Shown: in pieces, positions 8,789 to 16,630 of the stretch
Layout: the number at the start of each line of letters is the position of its first letter
How positions within the stretch are numbered: the stretch's first letter is position 1
Assembly: GCA_023435895.1 (NCBI GenBank)
Contig: JAEZLH010000028.1
Location: 124,001 to 188,000, forward strand
Source of the DNA: Bacillota bacterium
Lineage (GTDB): Bacteria > Bacillota > Clostridia > Lachnospirales > Lachnospiraceae
Direction of reading: 5' to 3'
DNA: 64,000 bases
The notes under the pieces: generated by a model
The model's database searches: none
What the model was told of the DNA's origin: nothing
The model's input: the letters and a program-made list of their open reading frames with translations, nothing else
Position numbers and translations under genes: made by a program

Positions 8789-8811
8789 CATTTATTATAA
8801 CGACATTATAA
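8739..8811. repeat. 73-bp dispersed repeat, copy 2
   Basis: Second copy of the 7694-7766 element. The gap between the hairpin and the lipoprotein-like sequence is about 30 bp here against about 300 bp in copy 1, so this copy has suffered a deletion. Confidence 0.85.
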
Positions 8812-8845
8812 GTACTACTTCTAAGACTATGATATTTTAGGATGT

Positions 8846-10291
8846 TTACCTTTTATTACTATCATTATTGCTTTGTGATGCTCCTGAAGTCGGAGTAGGC
8901 GTGCCCGTTGCATTATTTCCATTGGAATTACTATCTGTATCGGTATTACTACTTCCATTGGAATTGTTGTTATTACCACCATTTGTATTACTACCAGAAC
9001 TGCTTGTTGCTACTTGTGAAGTTTTACTTCCGTTACTTACTACAATTTTAATTGTTTCACTCATGGAGAGATATTCACAATATTTCGAAGTAGATATAAT
9101 CGTTCCCTTCGCTACAGCAGAATCGATATAAGTTACTTTATAGGATATCTTCGCTCCCTTTGCCGTAAAATCACCAAAATATGATGGGAGATTTTTTTCT
9201 GATGTTCCAGCCAAATTATCCAAATAGGGCTTTCCTAGTGAATAGGTTACCTCAATGTTGTTATTTGTTGCAAGTACATAGCTACCACTTGAAACGGATT
9301 GAGAGATATATTTGCCATAGGCAACTGATTTAGAATAGCGTTGCTTAACTGTAACCTTAAAATCAGAATATTTGTTTTGTGCATCACTCATGGCTACGGC
9401 TGCGAAACTAGGAACTTTTATACCCGTTCCTCCTGAAAGAACGAGATTTATTGTTCCGCCTGATTTTACAGTATCACCAGTAGCCACATCTTGGGATATT
9501 ACATTATCAGCAGCTACCGTTTTGGACGTAACTATAGTAGTAACTAAATTCACACCATTAGTGGAAGCCCATGATTCCGCTTCACTCTTGGTTTGACCTA
9601 CCAAATTAGACATTGTGATATCACCAGAAGCCACAGTAGGACCTTTCGATACGCTTATTGTTAGATAATCTTTCCGTTTAAAATTATCCTGATCCGTGGA
9701 TATATCACGATAGGTTGCCTTTATAAAACCACCCGAATCGATTGTATCGCTATTTTCCTCTGATATCGTAGTGTTGGTCAGCTTATTATCATCAATCCAA
9801 GCCTGTATCTTTGACGCTGTCATGGTGGTAAAATCGGGAACATCTATTTTCTCGTCCGGGTTAGCGCCGCTGCTTACAGTAAGTTTTAGTAGATTGTGTT
9901 TTGATATTTTTTTATCTGCTTGAACTGATTGAGTAATAACAATGTCAGCATTTACTTTCATATCATATTTATAGCTTGTATCAAGTTCCACTGAATTTTT
10001 TGTTGCCCAGGCCTGTGCCTCAGCTAATGTTTTGTCCTTAAAATTGGGAACAACTACTTTGTTTAAAGCGCTAAAGGTTATGAGCCCTACTGTCATAAGC
10101 ACTAATACAATACCGCAATAAACTAAAATTCGTATTAGTTTATTCCTGCTGTAGTTTTTGTCAAACACAACTTGATGATCGGTTACCTTAACACCTGTTT
10201 TTTCTGGTTTCGTTGGTTGTTCCATCTGTTTTTTGGAAGTGGAGTCATTCTTATATGTATTACTATCAAAATTCTCAAGAAAATTAGGCAT
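8846..10291 (-). CDS. membrane-anchored five-PASTA-domain protein (no kinase domain)
   Basis: A 481-residue type II membrane protein: cytoplasmic segment 1-53, one helix about 54-75, then five PASTA-like modules (about 80-142, 150-218, 224-287, 291-355 and 357-424), each starting with a VP-F or similar motif and ending in a VS-G turn. A low-complexity Ser/Asn/Gly/Thr tail closes the protein. PASTA modules bind muropeptides or beta-lactams in Ser/Thr kinases and PBPs, but no catalytic domain is present. It is the last gene of the ABC operon and overlaps the ATPase gene by 8 bases, suggesting it works with that transporter. Confidence 0.88.
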   Translation of the reverse strand: MPNFLENFDSNTYKNDSTSKKQMEQPTKPEKTGVKVTDHQVVFDKNYSRNKLIRILVYCGIVLVLMTVGLITFSALNKVVVPNFKDKTLAEAQAWATKNSVELDTSYKYDMKVNADIVITQSVQADKKISKHNLLKLTVSSGANPDEKIDVPDFTTMTASKIQAWIDDNKLTNTTISEENSDTIDSGGFIKATYRDISTDQDNFKRKDYLTISVSKGPTVASGDITMSNLVGQTKSEAESWASTNGVNLVTTIVTSKTVAADNVISQDVATGDTVKSGGTINLVLSGGTGIKVPSFAAVAMSDAQNKYSDFKVTVKQRYSKSVAYGKYISQSVSSGSYVLATNNNIEVTYSLGKPYLDNLAGTSEKNLPSYFGDFTAKGAKISYKVTYIDSAVAKGTIISTSKYCEYLSMSETIKIVVSNGSKTSQVATSSSGSNTNGGNNNNSNGSSNTDTDSNSNGNNATGTPTPTSGASQSNNDSNKR

Positions 10292-10958
10292 AATTTTCGA
10301 ATACTCCCTTCCTTAGCTTGATTACACCATCTGCCTGTTCCGCGATTTTTGCAGAATGTGTAACAATAATAACGCATTTATTATGGTGATGTGCCAAATT
10401 CTTAAATACCTCGATAATTTCCTCTTCACGCTCTTCATCCAAATTACCGGTAGGCTCATCAGCCATAATTAAATCCACATTGGTTGCCAGAGAGCGAGCT
10501 ATTGCAACACGCTGCTGTTCACCTCCTGAGAGCCGATTAACCGTGCGACCTGCTTTCGTACTGTCAATTCCCACAAAATCCAAAAGATTAGCGGCTACAC
10601 TGCGTTGGTCTTTGGGTATATCGTTATCTGTTATGGACATCGCTACTTGAACATTTTCAATCGCCGTCATAAATGGTATAAGGTTATAGCTTTGAAAAAC
10701 AATGCCAATTTTATTACGACGATAATTTTCATATCCTATGGAACGTATATCATTTCCATCATATAATACCACTCCTGTTTTTGGTTCCTCTAGCGCACAT
10801 ATTAGTGATAAAAATGTGGTTTTGCCCGAGCCTGATTCACCTACAATCGTATAAAATTTACCTTTTTCAAAGGAATAGGTCACATTATTTAGAATATAAC
10901 GTTTGGAATCGCCGTCCTGATAGAAGTAGCTTAATCCCTGTGCTTCCAAAATAGCCAT
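10284..10958 (-). CDS. MacB/LolD-type ABC transporter ATPase
   Basis: A 224-residue ATP-binding subunit. Walker A is GESGSGKTT, the signature is LSGGEQQRVAIARSLA, and Walker B is LIMADEPTGNLDEE, the exact form found in MacB/LolD/FtsE-type ATPases that power mechanotransmission permeases. The ATG at 10958 is preferred because AAAGG lies 9 bases upstream; an ATG three codons earlier abuts the ribosome site. Middle gene of a permease-ATPase-PASTA operon. Confidence 0.93.
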   Translation of the reverse strand: MAILEAQGLSYFYQDGDSKRYILNNVTYSFEKGKFYTIVGESGSGKTTFLSLICALEEPKTGVVLYDGNDIRSIGYENYRRNKIGIVFQSYNLIPFMTAIENVQVAMSITDNDIPKDQRSVAANLLDFVGIDSTKAGRTVNRLSGGEQQRVAIARSLATNVDLIMADEPTGNLDEEREEEIIEVFKNLAHHHNKCVIIVTHSAKIAEQADGVIKLRKGVFENYA

Positions 10959-10976
10959 AATTATCATCCTTTCAAT

Positions 10977-12557
10977 CTACATTAATATTTTTTTAGGTTT
11001 TAATCGCAATGTATAAACAATTGGTGTAAGAGTCGATATGATAACGGTGCCAAGTCCAACAACATAAATTAGAAGAATTACATTCATGTCAAGAGTTACT
11101 GCATAGGTATTCTTCATCTCTTCAGTGGTTCCCAGAATGTCACTTTGACTGTTCTGATTATTGCCTCCCATCATACCTCCAAAGGACATTCCGTTTGGTC
11201 CACGATTATTTTGTGCACTCTCGCTTGCCTTTTGTTGTTCTTGAACAATCTGGTTTTGAAGCATGCCACCGGAAATGTTCTTCGCTAATAGATTGCCTGA
11301 GAAAATCGAAAGTGTAACAGAGATTATGGCAATGCATAGAACTTCCATCAGTATTTGACTCGCAATTTTAAATTTACGCTCTCCCAAAGAAAGATAAATA
11401 CCCATCTCATGACGGCGGTCACGAAGGAAAAGAGTAATTAATAGGCTTAATATTAAAACAGTTGCCCCAATTGCTACATATAAAATAATACCGGCAATCC
11501 ATCCAAGGTTGGTCATAGGAGCAGTTGCATCATTATATGTACTTGAGTTATCGCTAAATTTATAGTTTGTAGGTAGCTTGCTTTTTTCTATTGATGTGAA
11601 AAGAGCAAGATCATCTGGATTTTTAAGCACATAGGTAGGCGTATATTGATTAAAGGTGGTTCTCACATTTTCGCCATTAATTGCTTTTTCTTCTTTTGTA
11701 ATTTCGTCGTTTATTTTATTTACGGCTGCATTTGAAGTATATATGGTATTAACTAGTGAACTTTGTGATTCTTGTAGTGTACCATCGGAGGTGGTTGTCA
11801 ACTCTGCAGGTGCATCAAAGATGCCCACTATTGTAAAGTCAAAGGAAAGGGTTTTTGCCGGGGTTGCATTACGATCAATTCGCTGTCTACCCGAGCCATT
11901 ATCACCTGCTGTTATTTTATAAAGTGAACGTGTCATGGTTATCGTATCCCCAACCGAAAGATTGTTCGCTTCTGCTAAATCCTTTGAAATTAATACAACA
12001 TTCTCTCCGTTATTTATCTGGTCATCGGAAAATGTCTTTCCTTGATATAAAGATGCATCGCCATTTTCGATATCGGTAACCTTGGGATTTTCACCGCCTT
12101 TAACAGCAAAACCTCCGTTACTACCACCCATGAAATCACCAAAACCTCCTCGACCGGAGCCTTGATTACCGCTTTGATTACTACTTTGACTGCTGCTGGA
12201 ATCTGATTCAACAAGATCTACCGTATCACTGGTTAGTGATAGGTTCGTGTAATAATCATAGCTCTTTACATATTCCGAGCTTCCGATTGATTTTATGATA
12301 TCTGGGGTGAGTGATGCAATATTAGTGATATCTCCACTAGCTCCATTATTGTTTTGCCTAATAGCATCTATATCCAAGGAAGCACTTACTTCAATGCTTA
12401 ACTTATCCTGCATGGCCTGATGTGTATTATTGATTGCATTCTTTACTGATATAGCACCAGCGATGATATTACACAACACAAATATCAGCACCATCAATAT
12501 GGCTGTTTTCCCTGGCTTTCGGGTAATACTTGCAAAACCTCTTTTAAAAAGATTCAT
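10977..12557 (-). CDS. MacB/FtsX-like ABC transporter permease
   Basis: A 526-residue permease with one N-terminal helix (about 17-36), a large extracytoplasmic domain, and three C-terminal helices (about 353-377, 402-424, 492-512), the four-helix MacB/FtsX plan. The extracytoplasmic domain carries a Ser/Gln/Gly/Phe-rich insert (about 120-155), and the loop after helix 3 a Gly/Met/Asn-rich one (about 440-470). Such transporters export or expel lipoproteins, peptides or antimicrobials. It heads the operon and is preceded by an operator shared with the adjacent two-component operon. Confidence 0.88.
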   Translation of the reverse strand: MNLFKRGFASITRKPGKTAILMVLIFVLCNIIAGAISVKNAINNTHQAMQDKLSIEVSASLDIDAIRQNNNGASGDITNIASLTPDIIKSIGSSEYVKSYDYYTNLSLTSDTVDLVESDSSSSQSSNQSGNQGSGRGGFGDFMGGSNGGFAVKGGENPKVTDIENGDASLYQGKTFSDDQINNGENVVLISKDLAEANNLSVGDTITMTRSLYKITAGDNGSGRQRIDRNATPAKTLSFDFTIVGIFDAPAELTTTSDGTLQESQSSLVNTIYTSNAAVNKINDEITKEEKAINGENVRTTFNQYTPTYVLKNPDDLALFTSIEKSKLPTNYKFSDNSSTYNDATAPMTNLGWIAGIILYVAIGATVLILSLLITLFLRDRRHEMGIYLSLGERKFKIASQILMEVLCIAIISVTLSIFSGNLLAKNISGGMLQNQIVQEQQKASESAQNNRGPNGMSFGGMMGGNNQNSQSDILGTTEEMKNTYAVTLDMNVILLIYVVGLGTVIISTLTPIVYTLRLKPKKILM

Positions 12558-12648
12558 TTAAATCCCTCCATAAAAATTTAGTGTGATTGAATATTTGTAA
12601 CGCATTTCTTTTTATCTTAATTATTTCCTTTCATGTTGGTATGTTCTG

Positions 12649-12654
12649 ATTATA
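12649..12654 (-). promoter_or_regulatory. -10 element of the ABC-PASTA operon promoter
   Basis: TATAAT on the minus strand with no good -35 hexamer 17 bases upstream, as expected for an activator-dependent promoter. The repeat cluster at 12687-12716 lies where an OmpR-type activator would bind. Confidence 0.55.
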
Positions 12655-12686
12655 ACAAAGATAATTTCAAGAAATCCCCGTAAACC

Positions 12687-12716
12687 TACCGCAAAATTGC
12701 GGTAAAATTGCGGTAA
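12687..12716. promoter_or_regulatory. operator for the adjacent OmpR-type regulator, copy 1
   Basis: The perfect inverted repeat TACCGCAAAATTGCGGTA (12687-12704) overlaps two exact 11-bp direct repeats AATTGCGGTAA (12695-12705 and 12706-12716). Eleven-base direct repeats are typical of OmpR/PhoB regulators. The same inverted repeat recurs at 15303-15320 upstream of the regulator operon. Confidence 0.75.
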
Positions 12717-12770
12717 TGATAATACAAGATGAATCGTATAGCCAATTTCACCTGTGATGAAGAAATAAAA

Positions 12771-12805
12771 AGTCAACCTGTGCCATGTTATCGACACAGG
12801 TTGAC
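12771..12805. terminator. terminator of the HK/RR operon
   Basis: AGTCAACCTGTG (12771-12782) pairs perfectly with CACAGGTTGACT (12794-12805), with A- and T-runs on both sides, about 125 bases past the kinase stop. Probably bidirectional. Confidence 0.85.
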
Positions 12806-12929
12806 TTTTTATTCCTTATATATGCTCCTTGAAGCATGAATCATTTGAATTTTATGATTAATTGCATTACCATAGTATAACAATAGTATAACAGTCCTTC
12901 GACTACTTAATCACTCCTATAACATGATC

Positions 12930-14339
12930 CTACTTCCGTGGTACTCTTTCCATAGTATTAGTAATGCTTTTTTGTTCAAAGCATAGCATTAATGCTGTGC
13001 CTGTTTCGCAGCTCTTCACGTGAATTCTCCCACCATGCTGCTCTGCAACTGCTTTTACAATCGATAACCCAATTCCATGATTTCCGTTATGTCCCTTGTA
13101 AAACCGTTCAAAAATATGTGGTAGGTCTTCTTGTGAAATACCACAACCATCATCTTGCACAGTAATGTAAATATATTTCTGATCTTTTTTGCAAATCATT
13201 TTTACTTCGCTTTTTGCATAACGTAGTGCATTGGATATAAGGTTAGAGAATGCGCAGGATAAGTTTTTTTCGTTGCCCATCAATAACACCGGAGATTGAT
13301 CAAAATCAAATAGAAAGTTTATTTTTCGCTTTTGAGCGATACTTCGTTGCTCATCAGCAGAAGCTTCCAATAATTCACGCAAATCGCACTCTACCGGTAT
13401 GGAATCCTTTGTTATATTATCTATACGGGAAATTGTTAATAAATTATCAACCATTTCACTAAGGCGATCTGTCTCTGCCAAAATAGTGGAACTTGCACTT
13501 GCAGCATCCATAATTTCGTAATTGATACCCTCTGCATAACATTTTATTGACATAAGCGGGGTTCTCAGTTCATGAGAAGCATTTTGGAAAAATAATTTCT
13601 GCTCTTTATCGTATTTGTCTAGCTGTTTTGCAGTTTGATTCATACTTGCAGCAAGGATAGAAAGCTCTCTATCATGAACCTTTTTATAAAATGGTGTAAA
13701 ATCGCCACGACCAATCTGCTGCGAAAAGGCTGTCAAATCAGTAAGAGGCTGAGTCATACGTCTTGTAATGGCTAAAACAATCAATACCGATATTATAATC
13801 ATTACTGCCATAATAATAAATAGATATAGATTTATGCTATCAGCAAAATTCTGTATTCCTGTTACATCCACGTAGAATATCAAATATCCATTTAAACTTC
13901 TTGTATTAGCCACACTACTGATATAGTAATCTCCATTGTTCGTATTTAATCTCAAATCATTTATTTGTTCAAGATTTAACTGTTTGGATTTGAGGGTATT
14001 AGTAATCGCATGAGCTGTTTGATTATCTATGTCGGACATTTCCCCACGAGTAACTACGGTGTAATTATCGCTTATCATAAAAACTTGAGCCTTTGTACCG
14101 ATTCGACCGCGTGGCATGTTGCTTAAATCTGGCCAGTTATTTTCGTTATGATCAACTTTAGGAATAAACTTGGTTGCATCTGCCAACTGATTTTTCGATG
14201 TATTGCTTATATAATTATTAACCAAGACATTAAATACAAGTGCTATGATTACGACCACTGAAATTAAAATTGAAAGAATTAATGCTAGAAGCCTTGTTCT
14301 AGTACTGAGGAGCTTTTGTCTTTTAAACATTATCATCAT
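12930..14339 (-). CDS. sensor histidine kinase (EnvZ/BaeS type)
   Basis: A 469-residue kinase: helix about 17-40, an extracytoplasmic domain of about 125 residues, helix about 171-192, HAMP, HisKA with His256 in NASHELRTPLMS, and HATPase_c with NLISNALRYA and DDGCGI. The start lies inside the end of the upstream regulator gene; three closely spaced ATGs (14339, 14336, 14330) are possible and none has a strong ribosome site. It pairs with that regulator, and the shared operator suggests it controls the ABC-PASTA operon, so the signal is probably envelope damage or an antimicrobial. Confidence 0.92.
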   Translation of the reverse strand: MMIMFKRQKLLSTRTRLLALILSILISVVVIIALVFNVLVNNYISNTSKNQLADATKFIPKVDHNENNWPDLSNMPRGRIGTKAQVFMISDNYTVVTRGEMSDIDNQTAHAITNTLKSKQLNLEQINDLRLNTNNGDYYISSVANTRSLNGYLIFYVDVTGIQNFADSINLYLFIIMAVMIIISVLIVLAITRRMTQPLTDLTAFSQQIGRGDFTPFYKKVHDRELSILAASMNQTAKQLDKYDKEQKLFFQNASHELRTPLMSIKCYAEGINYEIMDAASASSTILAETDRLSEMVDNLLTISRIDNITKDSIPVECDLRELLEASADEQRSIAQKRKINFLFDFDQSPVLLMGNEKNLSCAFSNLISNALRYAKSEVKMICKKDQKYIYITVQDDGCGISQEDLPHIFERFYKGHNGNHGIGLSIVKAVAEQHGGRIHVKSCETGTALMLCFEQKSITNTMERVPRK

Positions 14340-15036
14340 CTACTTTCATGCGAAATCCAAAACCCCAAACGGTATCGATAGAAACATTACTGATTGCTAA
14401 TTTTTTTCGAAGACGGCGCACGGTATCATCTGCTGCTCTAGTTTCAACATCAGAGCTAATACCCCAAAGATTTTCAAGGAGCTCATCCCGTGACACTGCT
14501 TTATCATAATTTTTTATCAAATAGCTTAATAAGCTAAACTCATTGGGAGTCAGATCAATTTTTTTGTCACCACAGGTTACTTCTTTAGAGCTTTGGTTGA
14601 CTATAATGTTACCTAGTATTAAATTTTCTAGTTCATGTGTTTTGACTAAGTTTGCTTTGTCAAATTCTATTCGTCTAAAAATGGCCTTAACACGCATAAC
14701 AAGGGACATTGCACTAAATGGTTTTGTGAAATAATCATCACTACCAAGACTTAATCCAGTTGCATAATCAAGATCGCTATCCCTAGCTGTTAGCATAATG
14801 ATAGGTACCGTACTGATTTCACGTAATGCTTTGCAAATGGTAAAGCCACTAGAACCTGGCATCATCACATCTAAAATGATCAAATCGCAGGAATTTATTT
14901 TAAAGGCTGTGAGAAGAGCATCTCCCGTCTCAAATGCAGTCACCGCATATCCATCATTCTCAAGGAAAGTTTTAATCGCTTCACGGATATTTGTTTCATC
15001 ATCAGCGATATATATATGCTTCGAATTTTCATTCAT
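14323..15036 (-). CDS. OmpR/PhoB-family response regulator
   Basis: A 237-residue regulator: receiver domain with Asp56 in IILDVMMPGSSG and the KPF lysine, then a winged-helix DNA-binding domain (LTPNEFSLLSYLIKNYDKAV, ending TVWGFGFRMKVD). The ATG at 15036 was chosen because AGGAGGAG lies 6 bases upstream; a longer in-frame ATG at 15066 lacks a site. First gene of the pair, preceded by copy 2 of the operator, so it probably autoactivates and also controls the operon at 8846-12557. Confidence 0.94.
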   Translation of the reverse strand: MNENSKHIYIADDETNIREAIKTFLENDGYAVTAFETGDALLTAFKINSCDLIILDVMMPGSSGFTICKALREISTVPIIMLTARDSDLDYATGLSLGSDDYFTKPFSAMSLVMRVKAIFRRIEFDKANLVKTHELENLILGNIIVNQSSKEVTCGDKKIDLTPNEFSLLSYLIKNYDKAVSRDELLENLWGISSDVETRAADDTVRRLRKKLAISNVSIDTVWGFGFRMKVDDDNV

Positions 15037-15265
15037 GAAAACTCCTCCTAAATCGTTATATAGCATCGAAAATAATCTATCGTTCTACTATGCTCTAGGC
15101 ATTTAATCTACGATATTTAATCAAAACATTATTATATAGAAGCGTATGTGTAAAATTTATTATAATAAGTGTTTATATTTCTTTTATGAACATTTTTCTT
15201 AAAAGAATTAATCTCATATATAAGTAAATACGTTTCACTATTTTAAACATTTCTTGCTAACCAAT

Positions 15266-15271
15266 ATTATA
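15266..15271 (-). promoter_or_regulatory. -10 element of the RR/HK operon promoter
   Basis: TATAAT on the minus strand, 31 bases from the inverted repeat at 15303; the corresponding gap at the ABC operon is 32 bases. No consensus -35 is present. Confidence 0.55.
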
Positions 15272-15302
15272 ACAGTATTATTTAAAAAAATCTCCGTAAA
15301 CA

Positions 15303-15332
15303 TACCGCAAAATTGCGGTAAAACTGCTGTAA
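15303..15332. promoter_or_regulatory. operator for the OmpR-type regulator, copy 2
   Basis: The same perfect inverted repeat TACCGCAAAATTGCGGTA (15303-15320), followed by AACTGCTGTAA (15322-15332), which differs at two positions from the direct-repeat unit of copy 1. The flanking CCGTAAAC is also shared. Confidence 0.75.
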
Positions 15333-15494
15333 TTGCCTTAGTCCCTATACCCACCATTATTCTACATCATTTTTCTATATATTGCTAGTTCTGAATAAAA
15401 TGTGTTAATAGCGAAACTGTTCTTTCCACTGTACGTTCATTAATGAAGTTTAAGATAACATATCCAGATCAATTTCCCCATTTTGATTCACTCT

Positions 15495-16169
15495 CTACAA
15501 TCCTTGTTTTACAGAAGAAGCAACATGTACCTGTTCGTAATTTATCTTACTACTAGGACAGGTTTTGATACAATTACCACATTGAATACAATTATAGGAA
15601 CTAAGCTTTTTACCCTGATATTTTGAAGGGGCTATTCCCATGGGACAACTATCCTCACATTTTTTACACCTGGAACAGTTCTTCGATACACTTAACACTT
15701 TTTTTCTATTACTCAAAAATGTGATAAGCGCTCCTGTATTACCCATCGGGCAAAAATGGCACCATGCTCTATGATGATAGATAACTGATAAGAATGTTCC
15801 AATGATAACCGCTTCTAATATCATTTCGTAAAATACCATTCCCATCATCATCGGTTTCCCAAATGCAAGACGTATCTCTAATACGAACATCGTCATCATT
15901 AATGTTGTAAATAGAATTCTTACCCACTTTGACTTAAAAAACTCCGGTGCTCTCTTATGATTACTTATTTTAATAAGTAGGTTATCAAAAAACATTCCGA
16001 TTGGACATAAATTACCACACCAGAATCTTCCTGTAAAATAGCCCGTTACAAAAGGGCCTGCCATACATATAACAAAGATCAACATTACCATTGGATATTT
16101 TAAACCAATCACCATTACCAATAGCATAATTATATAAGAATAATTCTTCCACCAATTTAGCAGCTTCAT
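15495..16169 (-). CDS. NapH-like membrane 4Fe-4S protein
   Basis: A 224-residue membrane protein with about four helices. It has two CxxxCP/CxxCP motifs (Cys51-Cys55 in CGNLCP, Cys137-Cys140 in CHFCP) as in NapH/CcoG/NosR-type electron-transfer proteins, and a C-terminal double ferredoxin domain with Cys165, 168, 171, 175 and 194, 197, 200, 204. It would pass electrons between the membrane pool and an extracytoplasmic or cytoplasmic partner. AGGAG lies 11 bases before the start. A terminator lies between it and the upstream gene, so it may be transcribed alone. Its partner is unknown. Confidence 0.88.
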   Translation of the reverse strand: MKLLNWWKNYSYIIMLLVMVIGLKYPMVMLIFVICMAGPFVTGYFTGRFWCGNLCPIGMFFDNLLIKISNHKRAPEFFKSKWVRILFTTLMMTMFVLEIRLAFGKPMMMGMVFYEMILEAVIIGTFLSVIYHHRAWCHFCPMGNTGALITFLSNRKKVLSVSKNCSRCKKCEDSCPMGIAPSKYQGKKLSSYNCIQCGNCIKTCPSSKINYEQVHVASSVKQGL

Positions 16170-16219
16170 AAATAAGTTTTTCTCCTAACCAGTCGCCTTT
16201 AACTTGTATCCTTCTAGAT

Positions 16220-16257
16220 ACAAAAACTCCTGTCAAATCATATGACAGAAGTTTTTG
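16220..16257. terminator. hairpin terminator after the small Cys-containing membrane protein
   Basis: ACAAAAACTCCTGTCA (16220-16235) pairs with TGACAGAAGTTTTTGT (16242-16257) with one mismatch around a 6-base loop, giving a T-rich tail on either strand. Confidence 0.8.
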
Positions 16258-16269
16258 TAGTCAGTTATT

Positions 16270-16560
16270 CTACAAATTATTGGATGTTTGCTCGTTGCTT
16301 GTGTTTTGATTTTTCTCATCGCAGCAGTTGTGCTTATTACCACGCAGCATCAGTATAAACATTCCTCCCATCATAACCGGACATATAAACGGAGCAATTA
16401 CGCCAAGGACCCCTGCAGTAACCGGGCTAATTCCTGCTATGAATGGTAAAGAAAATATAATTAATATTGGTAGCCCACAACACAGTACCATATGGAGCAT
16501 ATGCTTTATTGCTCCGTGATTTTTATTACCTATTTCTTTTTTACTTTTTAATATATTCAT
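16270..16560 (-). CDS. small two-helix membrane protein with Cys pairs
   Basis: A 96-residue protein with two hydrophobic stretches (about 19-42 and 48-70). The first begins HMVLCCGLPILIIF and carries a Cys-Cys pair; the hydrophilic C-terminus has HNCCDEKN. Vicinal cysteines next to His in a short membrane protein suggest soft-metal binding or thiol redox, but I recognise no family. Excellent AGGAGG site. It has its own promoter overlapping the 3' end of the kinase gene, with a tandem CTTCAT box shared with two other island promoters. Confidence 0.75.
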   Translation of the reverse strand: MNILKSKKEIGNKNHGAIKHMLHMVLCCGLPILIIFSLPFIAGISPVTAGVLGVIAPFICPVMMGGMFILMLRGNKHNCCDEKNQNTSNEQTSNNL

Positions 16561-16606
16561 ATTGATTACCTCCTAAGATAGTGTCATTGTTATAACTGTA
16601 TCTTAA

Positions 16607-16630
16607 AGCAACCATATGAAGACTAAATGA
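16607..16630 (-). promoter_or_regulatory. tandem CTTCAT box, copy 1 (before 16560)
   Basis: On the minus strand TCTTCATTTAG is followed directly by TCTTCATATGG, an 11-bp direct repeat, and TAAGAT (possible -10) follows 16 bases after the second CTTCAT. The same arrangement occurs at 20479-20502 (rpoN), and a weaker one at 28918-28941. Its likely reader is the OmpR-type regulator at 24423. Confidence 0.6.

Larger units (their letters stand above)
15037..15494. other. regulatory intergenic region
   Basis: Holds the promoter and operator of the regulator operon (15266-15332). The remaining sequence up to 15494 is AT-rich, with no ORF having a ribosome site and no clear terminator for the gene at 15495. 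Confidence 0.5.

Noticed and set aside
7694..8811. Insertion sequence or miniature transposon
   Set aside because: The repeated element is a terminator hairpin without target-site duplications or a transposase.
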